DNA of 64,000 nucleotides from CAVQZA01 sp963724805. GTDB taxonomy: Bacteria > Actinomycetota > Thermoleophilia > Gaiellales > Gaiellaceae. The stretch lies in assembly GCA_963724805.1 (NCBI GenBank), contig CAVRWA010000011.1, forward strand, positions 62,001-126,000, read 5' to 3'. A program made the translations under genes and the position numbers. A model generated the notes under the pieces. It saw only the letters and a list, made by a program, of their open reading frames with translations. It searched no databases and was not told the DNA's origin. This document shows, piece after piece, positions 8,046 through 18,530 of this stretch (position 1 is the first letter of the stretch; the number at the start of each line of letters is the position of its first letter).

Positions 8046-10906
8046 GGCACGACCCGGAGCACGTAGGCGAACCGGTAGACGCGCTCGTTCAGCTGGTACT
8101 GCGGTGCGGTATCGGGCCCGCAGCTCGCGGTGCCGAGGCCACGCTGGGCGTGGTCGAGGCTCAACATCACCTCGGCTCGCGGCTCCAGGTCGGTCGTGTG
8201 GAGCGCGCCGTAGAGGTCGGCCGTCGTGAAGTGGCTTGCGGTGAAGCCGATCGTGGGGCGGCCCTCCACGACGAGCCCGGAGCCGGCCTCGTCGGTGAGC
8301 CAGAGCCAGCGGACGTCGCTCCGGTGGCCGTGCTCCTGCGGGAGGATGTACGGCACGTACTGGTTCGAGACCGTGCTCTCGAAGCGTTCGACGGTCGTCG
8401 AGGCGAGCCGGTCGGGGTAGTTCTCCCACGGGCCGCGGCCGAACCACTCGAGCCGCTCGAGCCCGGGTCGCAGCGTCATGGTGACCCCGACGCGCGGGAG
8501 GTCGCGGAGGTCCCGTCCGACCCGCACCTCGTTCTCGACGAGCAGGTCGTCGGAGTCGAGCAGGCTGTAGCGGTGCCGGTGCACCGCGTCGTCCCACCGC
8601 CCGCGCCCGGAGGCACGGTGTACGACCTCGAAGCCGGTCTTCGTGACACGCGTCGACTCGAGGCGCTGCTCGATCCGGTCGAGCCCGAGCTCGAGCCAGC
8701 GCGCGAGCACGCCCGAGCGGCGCTCCGGCAGCAGCCGCAGGCCGTCGTTGTCGGTCGGTGCGCGCCAGAGCTGCAGGCGCGGGCCGCTCACGAGCACGTT
8801 GCGCCCCTCCACGGCGAGCTCGGCGAGGACGCCGGTCCGTCGGTCGAGCCGGATGCTCACCCCCGTCGCGGGCCGGACGGTCGAGCGGCGCCGCGCCCGC
8901 GAGGAGAAGGCGAGCTGCTGCCAGGCGACCTCGTGCCCGGCCGGCGCCCACTCGGTCGCCGCGCGCAGGAAGAAGCGGAAGGTGACGAACCGTTCGCCTG
9001 CGCCCGGCGGCAGGTCGAGCTCGACCTCTAGGCTCTCGTCCGGGGCGATCCGAAGCCGCGGCAGCGTGTCGCGCTTCACCGGCTCGCCGTCGGCGGTCAG
9101 CTCCCAGGTGCCGCGGAGCCGGTCGAGGCTCGCGAAGCTGTCGCGGTTCGAGATCCGGAAGCGGTTGCCCGCGACGCGCTCGACGCGAACGGGCTGCGCG
9201 AGGAACTTGAGCTCGGAGAGGGCGGGGTGGGGGACACGGTCGGGCCAGACGATCCCGTCCGCGCAGAAGTTCGCGTCGTGGGGCGACTCGCCGAAATCGC
9301 CGCCGTAGGCCCAGTACTCACGCCCGCGCGCGTCCGTCTGCCGGATCCCGTGGTCGACCCACTCCCAGATGAACCCGCCCTGCAGCGCGCCCTCGCGCTC
9401 GAACGCGGCGAAGTAGTCCGAGAGCCCGCCGTTCGAGTTGCCCATCGCGTGCGAGTACTCGCAGAGGATCATCGGGCGCGGATCGTCGCTCTCGCGCGCC
9501 CACTCGACGATCGCGTCCAGCTCCGGGTACATCGGGCAGACGACGTCGCTGGCCCGGTGCCCGCCGTTCCAGTCGAACTTGATCGCGCCCTCGTAGTGCA
9601 GCGGCCGCGACGGGTCACGTCCGCGGATCCAGCCCGCCGTCGCGTCGTGGTTGGGACCGTAGCCGCTCTCGTTCCCGAGCGACCAGAGGATCACGCTCGG
9701 GTGGTTCTTGTCGCGCTCGACCATGTTCTGCGTTCGCTCGAGGAAGGCCTTCGCATAGCGCGGGTCGCGGCAGAGCTCGTCGTAGTAGGCGTGCGACTCG
9801 ATGTTCGCCTCGTCGATCGCGTAGAGGCCGTAGCGGTCGCAGAGGTCGAGCCAGTACGGGTCGTCGGGATAGTGCGAGGTGCGGACGGCGTTGACGTTGT
9901 GCTGCTTCATCAGGCGGGCGTCCTTCTCCATCGCCTCGCGCGAGATCACCCGCCCGTGCACGTCGTCGTGCTCGTGGCGGTTGACGCCGCGGATCAGCAC
10001 GGGCTCGCCGTTCACGAGCAGGCGCCGGTCGCGGATCTCGACGGTGCGGAAGCCGACGCGGCAGGAGACGCGCTCGTCTCCGTGGCCGACGACGAGCGTG
10101 TAGAGCGCGGGCTCCTCGGCCGACCACAGTCGCGGCGAGCGGACACGCGCCTCGAGCGTGTCGCGGAAGCGCTCCGTCAGGACGGTCCTGCCGCGCGGAT
10201 CGAGGAGGGTCGCCTCGAACCGGCCCTCGGCGGCGACGGTCAGTCGCCCGTCGGCGCCGGCCGTGACGAAGACGTCCGGGACCGAGTCGTCGGCGCAGAG
10301 CGCAACCTCTCGCGAGATGCCCGCGTGCCACCACTGATCCTGGTCCTCGACGAAGCTCGCATCCGACCAGCGCACCACGACAGCGACGAGCTCGTTCGGC
10401 CCGCGGCGGCGGACGAGGTCGGTGACGTCGAACTCGGCCGGGGTACGCGCGTCCTTCGAGATGCCCACGGGGCGGCCGTTGAGCAGCACGTGCAGCACAC
10501 CCTCGACACCGCCGAAATGCAGGCGCACGCGGCGGCCGCCCCAGTCGCGGGGAAGCGTGAAGGTGCGGCGGTAGATCCCGGTCGGGTTCTCGTCGGGCAC
10601 GGTGGGCGGCGGGTTGGAGAACGGCATCACCACGTTCGTGTACTTGGGGATGTCGTAGCCCTGCATCGTCCAGAGCCCCGGCACGGGCACCGAGTCCCAG
10701 CCCCGGGCGAGACCGAGCGAGCGAGCCGCCTCCTCCGGGCGGGCGACCAGCCGGAACTCCCAGGCGCCGCCGAGCGAACGCCGCAGCGAAGGATCCCGCT
10801 CTAGGGTCGCCCGGGGCGGCAACCTGTTCAGGCTCGTCAGCTCGGGGTTCTCCCAGCTCCGTCCCCCGCCCGGGTAGAGGAGCGCGTCGAGCGCCTGGCC
10901 GCTCAC
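8042..10906 (-). CDS. lacZ: Beta-galactosidase, glycoside hydrolase family 2
   Basis: 954 residues, within the usual LacZ range. It splits lactose and other beta-galactosides, and lacks a signal peptide, so it is cytoplasmic. The GTG start at 10906 overlaps the galT stop and gives ALLYPGGGRSWENPELTSLN, the normal LacZ opening. Domain order is jelly roll, immunoglobulin-like, TIM barrel, then the C-terminal beta domain. The acid/base Glu lies in VILWSLGNESGYGP near residue 415 and the nucleophile Glu in MILCEYSHAMGN near 483; NVNAVRTSHYPDDPYW and AIDEANIESHAYY are also conserved. Released galactose can go to GalK/GalT or to the oxidative enzymes encoded downstream. Confidence 0.95.
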   Translation of the reverse strand: MSGQALDALLYPGGGRSWENPELTSLNRLPPRATLERDPSLRRSLGGAWEFRLVARPEEAARSLGLARGWDSVPVPGLWTMQGYDIPKYTNVVMPFSNPPPTVPDENPTGIYRRTFTLPRDWGGRRVRLHFGGVEGVLHVLLNGRPVGISKDARTPAEFDVTDLVRRRGPNELVAVVVRWSDASFVEDQDQWWHAGISREVALCADDSVPDVFVTAGADGRLTVAAEGRFEATLLDPRGRTVLTERFRDTLEARVRSPRLWSAEEPALYTLVVGHGDERVSCRVGFRTVEIRDRRLLVNGEPVLIRGVNRHEHDDVHGRVISREAMEKDARLMKQHNVNAVRTSHYPDDPYWLDLCDRYGLYAIDEANIESHAYYDELCRDPRYAKAFLERTQNMVERDKNHPSVILWSLGNESGYGPNHDATAGWIRGRDPSRPLHYEGAIKFDWNGGHRASDVVCPMYPELDAIVEWARESDDPRPMILCEYSHAMGNSNGGLSDYFAAFEREGALQGGFIWEWVDHGIRQTDARGREYWAYGGDFGESPHDANFCADGIVWPDRVPHPALSELKFLAQPVRVERVAGNRFRISNRDSFASLDRLRGTWELTADGEPVKRDTLPRLRIAPDESLEVELDLPPGAGERFVTFRFFLRAATEWAPAGHEVAWQQLAFSSRARRRSTVRPATGVSIRLDRRTGVLAELAVEGRNVLVSGPRLQLWRAPTDNDGLRLLPERRSGVLARWLELGLDRIEQRLESTRVTKTGFEVVHRASGRGRWDDAVHRHRYSLLDSDDLLVENEVRVGRDLRDLPRVGVTMTLRPGLERLEWFGRGPWENYPDRLASTTVERFESTVSNQYVPYILPQEHGHRSDVRWLWLTDEAGSGLVVEGRPTIGFTASHFTTADLYGALHTTDLEPRAEVMLSLDHAQRGLGTASCGPDTAPQYQLNERVYRFAYVLRVVP

Positions 10907-11796
10907 CGGACGGCTTCGCGGAGAGACTGCGCAGCCGCCTCGGGCGCGACCGGGTTGAAGTACACACCGGAGCCGAGCTCTCCGGCCGCGACGAAGCGTG
11001 GCACGCCGGGCGAGCGCCACGGAGAGACGATCTCGACGTGCAGGCGCGCCTGGGGCCAGTCGCCGCCGTCGAACGGCCGCTGGTGGATCCAGAGCATGTA
11101 CGGGGTCTGCGCTTCGAAGACCCGGTCGAGCCGCTCCAGCACGTCGACGAGGAGGAGTGCGAGCCCTTCGCGGCCGGTCCCGTCGAGCGACGGGAGATCC
11201 GGGACGCGGTCGTCCGGTGCGAGCATCAGCGCGTACGGGAAGATCGGCGCCGCGGGAACCCAGGCGCGCCAGCCGGGCGCCGTCGCGACGAGGCGGTCGC
11301 CCGGCTCGTCGAACTCCTCGCCGCGCTCGAGCTCGCGCAGCGGCAGCTCGGGCACGAAGTCGAACGCGTAGATCTGGCCGTGCGGGTGCGCGATCGTCGC
11401 TCCGACCTCGGCGCCGCGGTTCTCGAACACGAGCACGTAGGAGATGTCGGGCCGGGCGCCGAGCGCCGCCGAGCGCTCGGCCCAGAGATCGATCACCTTG
11501 CGCGCGCCGTCCGCACCGAGCGACCAGAACGTCGCATCGTGCTCGGGCGCGTACAGGACGACCTCGCAGCGATCGTCGGCCATCGCCGGCCAGCGGTTCA
11601 CGAACCAGCGCACCTCGTAGAGCTCGGGCGCCTCCAGGCCGCCCGGGCAGAACGGGCAGCCGGCGTCGGGAAGGTTCGGGCGCGCCTGGCGCGAGCCGAC
11701 CACGTAGGTGTGCAACCCCGTGTGGACGTCTTCGCGTAGCTCGGGCCGACCGTCGGCGGCGCCCTTCGAGCCCTTCCTCCGGAGGAGCCTCCTCAC
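10903..11796 (-). CDS. galT: Galactose-1-phosphate uridylyltransferase
   Basis: 297 residues of the HIT superfamily. It exchanges UMP between UDP-glucose and galactose 1-phosphate. The active-site motif is AHPHGQIYAFDF (nucleophile His in HPH), and a zinc-binding CPFCPGG is near residue 40. YMLWIHQRPFDG and RLHVEIVSPWR are from the second half. The GTG at 11796 overlaps the deoR stop; the N-terminus is shorter than in E. coli and lacks the usual opening strand with WVVVA. Its partner galK is on the opposite strand at 3916. Confidence 0.93.
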   Translation of the reverse strand: MRRLLRRKGSKGAADGRPELREDVHTGLHTYVVGSRQARPNLPDAGCPFCPGGLEAPELYEVRWFVNRWPAMADDRCEVVLYAPEHDATFWSLGADGARKVIDLWAERSAALGARPDISYVLVFENRGAEVGATIAHPHGQIYAFDFVPELPLRELERGEEFDEPGDRLVATAPGWRAWVPAAPIFPYALMLAPDDRVPDLPSLDGTGREGLALLLVDVLERLDRVFEAQTPYMLWIHQRPFDGGDWPQARLHVEIVSPWRSPGVPRFVAAGELGSGVYFNPVAPEAAAQSLREAVR

Positions 11797-12590
11797 GTCG
11801 CGAAGGTTCGGCGGGTGCGCGTCGAAGCGATCACGAGCTCGCCGACCTGCTCCTGAAGGGTCGCCCGTGCCTCCGGGGAGAGGCCGCTGTCGGAGACGAG
11901 GACGTGCGCGTCCTCGAGGCGCGCGATGCTGATCAGGCCGCGGACACCCCACTTGGTGTGGTCGGCGACGACCACGACCCGGCCGGCCGAGGCGACGAGC
12001 GCCTCGTCGGTCTCGGCCTCGAGCAGGTTCGGGGTCGTGAATCCCGCGTCGGCGCTCATGCCGTGCACGCCCATGAAGAGCACGTCGACGTGCAGCGAGC
12101 GAAGGGTCGTGACCGCGACCGGGCCGACGAGCGCGTCGGAGGGCGTCCGGACGCCGCCCGTGAGGACGACGGTCAGATCGGGCCTGCTCTCGCGGTGCAG
12201 CACGTCGGCGACCTGGATCGAGTTCGTGACCACGGTCAGGTCGGGCACGGCGAGGATGTGGTGTGCGAGGCGCCAGGTCGTCGTCCCCGCGCTGAGGCCG
12301 ATCGCCTGTCCCGGCTCGACGAGCTTCGCGGCCGCCTGCGCGATCGCCTCCTTCTCGCGCAGCTGCCGGTGGGACTTGGCCTCGAAGCCGGGCTCGTCCG
12401 TGCTCGCGCCCCCGCGCGCGGTCGCGCCGCCGTGCACCTTCTCGACTAGCCCCGCTGCGGCGAGCGCGTCGAGGTCCCGGCGAATCGTCATCTCCGAGAC
12501 GCCGAGCAGCTCGGTCAGCTCGCTCACGCGCACGGCGCCGTTCCGGCGGATCTCCTCGACGATCGTCATCTGTCGTTGGCCGGCGAGCAA
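11793..12590 (-). CDS. DeoR-family transcriptional regulator
   Basis: 265 residues from a TTG start at 12590; an ATG seven codons later is possible but would trim the first helix. The N-terminal helix-turn-helix is VRVSELTELLGVSEMTIRRDLDAL and the sugar-phosphate sensor domain contains LSAGTTTWRLA, VVTNSIQVADVL, VVLTGGVRTPSDALVG and the closing VVVVADHTKW. DeoR proteins usually repress sugar genes and respond to a sugar phosphate. It is the first gene of the six-gene galactoside operon and lies divergent from an ABC sugar transporter, so both are likely targets. Confidence 0.9.
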   Translation of the reverse strand: MLAGQRQMTIVEEIRRNGAVRVSELTELLGVSEMTIRRDLDALAAAGLVEKVHGGATARGGASTDEPGFEAKSHRQLREKEAIAQAAAKLVEPGQAIGLSAGTTTWRLAHHILAVPDLTVVTNSIQVADVLHRESRPDLTVVLTGGVRTPSDALVGPVAVTTLRSLHVDVLFMGVHGMSADAGFTTPNLLEAETDEALVASAGRVVVVADHTKWGVRGLISIARLEDAHVLVSDSGLSPEARATLQEQVGELVIASTRTRRTFAT

Positions 12591-12821
12591 TCTGTGACCT
12601 CACACCTTCCGGTTCACGGTGGCGGGCGGCGCGTCGCCGTTGATCTTTGCACAATATCCAACAATTTCGAACAACGCGAGTCTCACAAGTAGGCGGAGTC
12701 TTTCACCGCCTCTTGACATTTACCGCATGTACATGCCAGTGTTACGCCAACTGGTTCCCTGAGCGATCAGGTTCGGTTATGTCCGAATGTGATCGTTTCC
12801 TCGAGACCCCGGGAGGATCTC
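12591..12821. promoter_or_regulatory. Divergent control region between deoR operon and sugar ABC operon
   Basis: This 231-base gap is much richer in A+T than its surroundings. A TTGACA box (12713-12718) on the plus strand is followed 18 bases on by the weak CAGTGT (12737-12742). A perfect palindrome, CATGTACATG (12726-12735), sits in the spacer and is a candidate operator. Further left, AACAATTTCGAACAA (12660-12674) carries two AACAA repeats of the kind bound by DeoR proteins. A good ribosome site, GGGAGG, precedes the binding-protein start. Confidence 0.55.
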
Positions 12822-14159
12822 ATGTCGGACCATTCGTCCCCCTCGCCTGATCAAGAGGGCTCACTCAACCCGCGGCTGAGCCGGCGCAAACTGCTCTATT
12901 CCGGCGCGGCTGCCGGTGCCGCGGCGCTGTACGGCGGCTCGGCTTCACGAGCCTTGGGCGCCGCGCCCGAGGCGCTCGACGCCGCCGCAGCCGGAACCGT
13001 CACGTTCGGCTCGAACTACTCGGATGCCGTGCCGAAGAAGGCGATGGCGGCCGTTCTCGCCAACTTCACCAAGAAGACAGGCATCGCCGTCAAGGTCAAC
13101 ACGGTCGACCACAACACCTTCCAGGAGCAGATCAACAGCTACCTGCAGGGGAAGCCGGACGACGTCTTCACGTGGTTCGCCGGGTACCGGATGCAGTTCT
13201 TCGCGCAGAAGGGCCTCGCCGGCCAGCTCGACGACGTCTGGAAGGTGCTGACGCCGCAGATGCCGTCGGCCTTCAAGGGCGCGTCCACCGGCCTCGACGG
13301 GCACCAGTACTTCGTGCCGATGTACAACTACCCGTGGGCCCTCTTCTACCGGAAGAGCGTCTGGAAGGCGAAGGGCTACAAGGTCCCGAAGACCTTTGCT
13401 CAGCTCATCGCGCTGGCCAAGAAGATGCAGGCCGACGGCCTGACGCCGATCGCCTTCTCCGACAAGGACGGCTGGCCGGCGATGGGCACGTTCGACATCC
13501 TCAACATGCGGATCAACGGCTACCAGTACCACGTCGACCTCATGGCCGGGAAGAAGTCATGGAACAGCCCGCAGGTGAAGGCCGTCTTCAACACCTGGCG
13601 CCAGCTCCTGCCGTACAACTCGGCCGGGGCTCTCGGACTGACGTGGCAGGAGGCCGCTCAGCAGCTCCTGAACAAGCAGGCCGGGATGTACCTGCTCGGA
13701 TCGTTCGTCGGCGAGCAGTTCACGAGTGCCGCCGACCACGCCGACCTCGACTTCTTCGCCTATCCGGCGGTGAACCCGAAGTGGAAGCAGGACTCGATCG
13801 ACGCCCCGATCGACGGCTTCATGATGGCGAAGAGCCCGAAGAACCCGGCCGGAGCCAAGGCGCTGCTCACCTACCTCGGCAGCGCAGCGGCGGCGGACAC
13901 GTTCCTCGCCTCCTCGCCGAACAACGTCGGCGCGAACAAGGGGACGAACAAGGGGAAGTACACCCCGTTGCAGAAGAAGGCCGCGGTGCTGATCGCTGGG
14001 TCGAAGCACATCGCCCAGTATCTGGACCGCGACACGCGGCCGGACTTCGCCTCAACGGTGATGATCCCGTCCCTGCAGCAGTTCCTCAACAACCCCAACA
14101 ACGTCAACTCCCTGGTCGCGAGCATCCAGAAGCAGAAGGTGGCCATCTTCGGGTCATGA
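12822..14159 (+). CDS. Sugar ABC transporter substrate-binding protein
   Basis: 445 residues; the ATG at 12822 follows a GGGAGGATCTC ribosome site and is preferred to an in-frame ATG 33 bases upstream. The N-terminus holds a twin-arginine signal, LSRRKLLYSGAAAGAAALYGG, so the protein is exported folded. The mature part is a family 1 extracellular solute-binding protein, with VTFGSNYSDAVPKKAM, DDVFTWFAGYRMQFF, WALFYRKSVWKAKGY and ADGLTPIAFSDKDGWP as typical segments. It should capture an oligosaccharide for the two permeases that follow. The linked GH4 enzyme suggests an alpha-galactoside such as melibiose or raffinose (inference). Confidence 0.9.
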   Translation: MSDHSSPSPDQEGSLNPRLSRRKLLYSGAAAGAAALYGGSASRALGAAPEALDAAAAGTVTFGSNYSDAVPKKAMAAVLANFTKKTGIAVKVNTVDHNTFQEQINSYLQGKPDDVFTWFAGYRMQFFAQKGLAGQLDDVWKVLTPQMPSAFKGASTGLDGHQYFVPMYNYPWALFYRKSVWKAKGYKVPKTFAQLIALAKKMQADGLTPIAFSDKDGWPAMGTFDILNMRINGYQYHVDLMAGKKSWNSPQVKAVFNTWRQLLPYNSAGALGLTWQEAAQQLLNKQAGMYLLGSFVGEQFTSAADHADLDFFAYPAVNPKWKQDSIDAPIDGFMMAKSPKNPAGAKALLTYLGSAAAADTFLASSPNNVGANKGTNKGKYTPLQKKAAVLIAGSKHIAQYLDRDTRPDFASTVMIPSLQQFLNNPNNVNSLVASIQKQKVAIFGS

Positions 14160-14176
14160 GTTAGGCTCCGCGCACT

Positions 14177-15121
14177 GTGGCGACCGAGATCGCACGGACG
14201 CTAGAGACGGACGGCGCGCCGCTCAGGCGGCGCGCCGTCCGTCTGTCTCTGTGGGACCGCATCACGGTCGGACTCATGATCGGGGTGCCCATGCTGGTCG
14301 TGGGCTTCTTCATCTGGTTCCCGACCATCTCCTCGATCGCGCTCTCGTTCACGAGCTGGGACGGGATCGGCGGCCTCGGCACCGCCCACTACATCGGCTC
14401 GCGCAACTACCACCAGATCGCGACCATCTACCCGCCGTTCTGGCCCGCGTTCCGGCACAACCTCTACTGGCTCGTCTTCCTGGCCGTGATCGCGACGCCG
14501 TTCGGCCTGCTGCTCGCCTACCTGCTCGACAAGGAGCTCCGCGGCACCCGCATCTACCAGAGCATCTTCTTCCTGCCGGTCGTGCTCTCGCTCGCGATCA
14601 TCGGCTTCATCTGGGAGCTGATCTACTCGCCCACGCAGGGGCTGCTCAACAACCTCTTCGAAGATCCGAATCACGGGCACCTGATCGACTTCCTCGGCAA
14701 CCCGAAGCTCAACCTCTGGGCGATCCTCGTCGCCGTCGGCTGGCGCCACGTCGGCTACGTGATGGTGCTCTACCTCGCCGGGCTGAAGGCGGTCGACCCG
14801 TCGCTGCGAGAGGCCGCCGCGATCGACGGCGCCGGCGAATGGCACGCGTTCCGCACCGTCGTCTTCCCGGCCATGAAGCCGATCAACATCGTCGTAGCAG
14901 TGATCACCGTGATCGAGGCCCTGCGGGCGTTCGACATCGTCTACGTGATCAACCACGGCCGCAACGGGCTCGAGCTCCTGTCCGTGCTCGTGACCGACAA
15001 CATCATCGGCGAGGCGAGCCGGATCGGCTTCGGCTCGGCGATCGCCGTGATCCTGCTCACGATCTCGCTCGTCCCGATCACGATCTTCGTCGCCAACGCG
15101 TTCGGAGAGAAGCGCGCATGA
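14177..15121 (+). CDS. Sugar ABC transporter permease (MalF type)
   Basis: 314 residues, GTG start 17 bases after the binding-protein stop. Six membrane segments are visible, from ITVGLMIGVPMLVVGFFIWF to AIAVILLTISLVPITIF. The cytoplasmic EAA loop that contacts the ATPase reads REAAAIDGAGEWHAFRTVVF. It forms the channel with the next gene product, whose ATG overlaps this stop (ATGA). A TAGGCT box at 14162-14167 lies nine bases before the start and might be an internal promoter. Confidence 0.9.
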   Translation: MATEIARTLETDGAPLRRRAVRLSLWDRITVGLMIGVPMLVVGFFIWFPTISSIALSFTSWDGIGGLGTAHYIGSRNYHQIATIYPPFWPAFRHNLYWLVFLAVIATPFGLLLAYLLDKELRGTRIYQSIFFLPVVLSLAIIGFIWELIYSPTQGLLNNLFEDPNHGHLIDFLGNPKLNLWAILVAVGWRHVGYVMVLYLAGLKAVDPSLREAAAIDGAGEWHAFRTVVFPAMKPINIVVAVITVIEALRAFDIVYVINHGRNGLELLSVLVTDNIIGEASRIGFGSAIAVILLTISLVPITIFVANAFGEKRA

Positions 15122-16026
15122 CCACGACGGCCGCAGCGCCCGCAAGGACCGAGCCTCTGGCTCGCCGCCGGAGGATCCGGCCGGCCCGGGTCTTCCTGCA
15201 TTTCTTCCTGCTCACGTTCGCGGTGCTCTGGCTGATCCCGGTCGTCTGGGTGGTCTTCACCTCGTTCCGTCCCTACGCCGATACCGCTCTCCACGGCTAC
15301 GTCTCGTGGCCGCACACACTGAGCCTCGTCAACTACCGCACCGCCTGGACACAGGCGGAGTTGCCGCACTACTTCTTCAACTCGCTGATCATCGCGGTCC
15401 CCGCGATCGTGCTGATCCTCCTTCTCGCCTCGTCGGTCGCCTTCGTGGTCTCGCGGTTCAGCTACTGGTTCAACGTGCCGCTGCTGATCTTCTTCATGGC
15501 GGCGAACCTGCTGCCCCCGCAGGTGATCCTGACGCCGCTCTACAGCCTGTACCTGCGGATGCCGCTCCCGCTCTGGCTCAGCGACAGCGGCCTCTTCTAC
15601 GACTCCTACATCGGGCTGATCGCGATCAACGTCGCGTTCCAGACCGGGTTCTGCACGTTCGTGCTGGCGAACTACATGAAGACGATCCCGAGCACGCTGA
15701 ACGAGGCGGCGCGGGTGGACGGAGCGAGCGTCATCCGCCAGTTCTTCGGGATCATCCTCCCGCTCTGCAAACCCGCGCTCGCCGCGCTGACGGTGCTCGA
15801 GTTCACGTTCATCTACAACGACTTCCTCTGGGCGATCGTGCTGATGAAGTCCGGCGCCAAGCGCCCGATCACCTCGGCGCTCGCCGGCCTCCAGGGGCAG
15901 TTCTTCACGAACAACAACATGATCGCGGCCGCCTCGATCCTGGTCGTGATTCCGACGATCCTCATCTTCGCCCTGCTCCAGCGGCAGTTCATCAGCGGCC
16001 TGACCCTGGGAGCGAGCAAGGAATGA
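15118..16026 (+). CDS. Sugar ABC transporter permease (MalG type)
   Basis: 302 residues; the ATG overlaps the preceding stop by four bases. It is an inner-membrane permease of the MalG/CUT1 type with six helices, beginning at VFLHFFLLTFAVLWLIPVVW. The EAA loop is NEAARVDGASVIRQFFGIIL, and the protein ends with the normal FISGLTLGASKE tail. The gene is followed by the GH4 gene, whose proposed ATG at 16023 also overlaps this stop. Confidence 0.9.
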   Translation: MTTTAAAPARTEPLARRRRIRPARVFLHFFLLTFAVLWLIPVVWVVFTSFRPYADTALHGYVSWPHTLSLVNYRTAWTQAELPHYFFNSLIIAVPAIVLILLLASSVAFVVSRFSYWFNVPLLIFFMAANLLPPQVILTPLYSLYLRMPLPLWLSDSGLFYDSYIGLIAINVAFQTGFCTFVLANYMKTIPSTLNEAARVDGASVIRQFFGIILPLCKPALAALTVLEFTFIYNDFLWAIVLMKSGAKRPITSALAGLQGQFFTNNNMIAAASILVVIPTILIFALLQRQFISGLTLGASKE

Positions 16027-17339
16027 GCACGCCCTCGCATCGCCTTCATCGGCGCCGGGAGCGTCGTCTTCACGAAGAACCTGCTCGGCGACATCCTCGA
16101 GCGCCCCGAGCTGCGCGGCGTCGAGATCGCGCTGCACGACATCGACGCGGACCGGCTCGCCACGGCAGAGGCGATGGCCGCCTACGTCGCGGGTGTGCGC
16201 GGCGCCTCGCCCCGGATCAGCACGCACCTCGACCGGCGCGCGGCCCTCGAGGGCGCCGACTACGTCCTCAACATGGTCCAGATCGGCGGCCACGAGGCGA
16301 CGCTCAAGGACTTCGAGATCCCGGCCCGCTACGGCCTCCGCCAGACGATCGCCGACACTCTCGGCGTCGGTGGGATCTTCCGCACGCTCAGGACCGCGGA
16401 TCACATGCTGGCGCTCGGCCGTGAGATGGCCGAGCTGTGCCCGAGCGCCTGGCTCCTCAACTACACGAACCCGATGTCGATGCTCTGCTGGCTCGTCTAC
16501 GCGGGCACGCCGACCTCGCGGGTCGTCGGCCTCTGCCACTCCGTGCAGTTCACGGTCGCGGACCTGTCCGAGCTCGTCGGCGTGCCGGTCGAGGAGGTCA
16601 GGTTCTCCGCCGCCGGCCTCAACCACCAGGCGTTCATCCTGCGCTTCGAGCGCGACGGCGTGGATCTCTATCCGCGCCTCGACGCGCGCATCGCGGGCGA
16701 CCCTGACCTGCAGCGCCGGGTGCGCGTCGCGATGTACGGGCGCCTGGGCGTCTTCCCGACCGAGTCGAGCGAGCACCTCGCCGAATACGTGCCCTGGTTC
16801 ATGCGGCACGACGCCGAGCTCGAGCGCTTCCGGATCCCGGTCGACGAGTACATCCGCCGCAGCGAGGAGAACCTCGTCGAGTTCGAGACGGTCAAGGCTG
16901 CGCTCGCCCGCGGCGAGGCGCTTCCGGTCGAGCGCTCCAACGAGTACGCGGCCGTGATCATCCACTCCATGGAGACGGGGGAGCCGGCGGTGATCTACGG
17001 GAACGTCCGCAACGACGGCCTGCTGCCGGGCCTGCCGGACGGCTGTTGCGTCGAGGTTCCCTGCCTCGTCGACGGGACCGGCCTGCACCCGGTCGCTGTG
17101 CCCGACTACCCGCCGCACCTCGCCGCGCTGAACCGGACGATGCTCAACCCGATCGAGCTGACCGTGCGCGCCGTGCTCGACGGGCGGCGCGACTACGTTC
17201 GCGACGCGGCGATGCTCGATCCGAATGCGGGCGCGACGCTGACCCTCGACGAGATCGACGCCCTGTGCGACGAGCTGACCCGTGCGCACGGCGACCTGAT
17301 TCCTGCAACGCTTCGTGCCGAAGCCATGGAGAAGATCGC

Positions 17340-17343
<4 letters not shown>
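16023..17343 (+). CDS. GH4 alpha-galactosidase-like glycosidase, frameshifted near the start
   Basis: GH4 enzymes use NAD+ and Mn2+ to cleave glycosides by oxidation at C3. The NAD-binding opening IAFIGAGSVVFTKNLLGDIL, the LLNYTNPMSM segment, the Cys motif GLCHSVQF and AAGLNHQAFIL match the alpha-galactosidase (MelA) branch. The reading frame has no usual start before an ATG at 16174, which would remove the NAD fold. Deleting one C from the CCC at 16032-16034 joins the ATG at 16023 (overlapping the permease stop) to the rest and gives MSTPRIAFIGAGS and 439 residues. So a one-base insertion, probably a sequence error, is likely. It should hydrolyse the sugar imported by the flanking ABC system. 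Confidence 0.82.

Positions 17344-18518
<1,175 letters not shown>

Positions 18519-18530
<12 letters not shown>

Noticed and set aside
8150..11020. Long open frames on the plus strand opposite lacZ and galT (for example 9227-10804)
   Set aside because: They are antisense shadows caused by GC-rich third codon positions; their translations are low-complexity Arg/Val/Ala runs without any recognisable motif.
14941..17289. A 782-codon minus-strand frame opposite the ABC permease and GH4 genes
   Set aside because: It is opposite clear ABC and GH4 genes and is made of Asp/Arg/His repeats typical of antisense frames.
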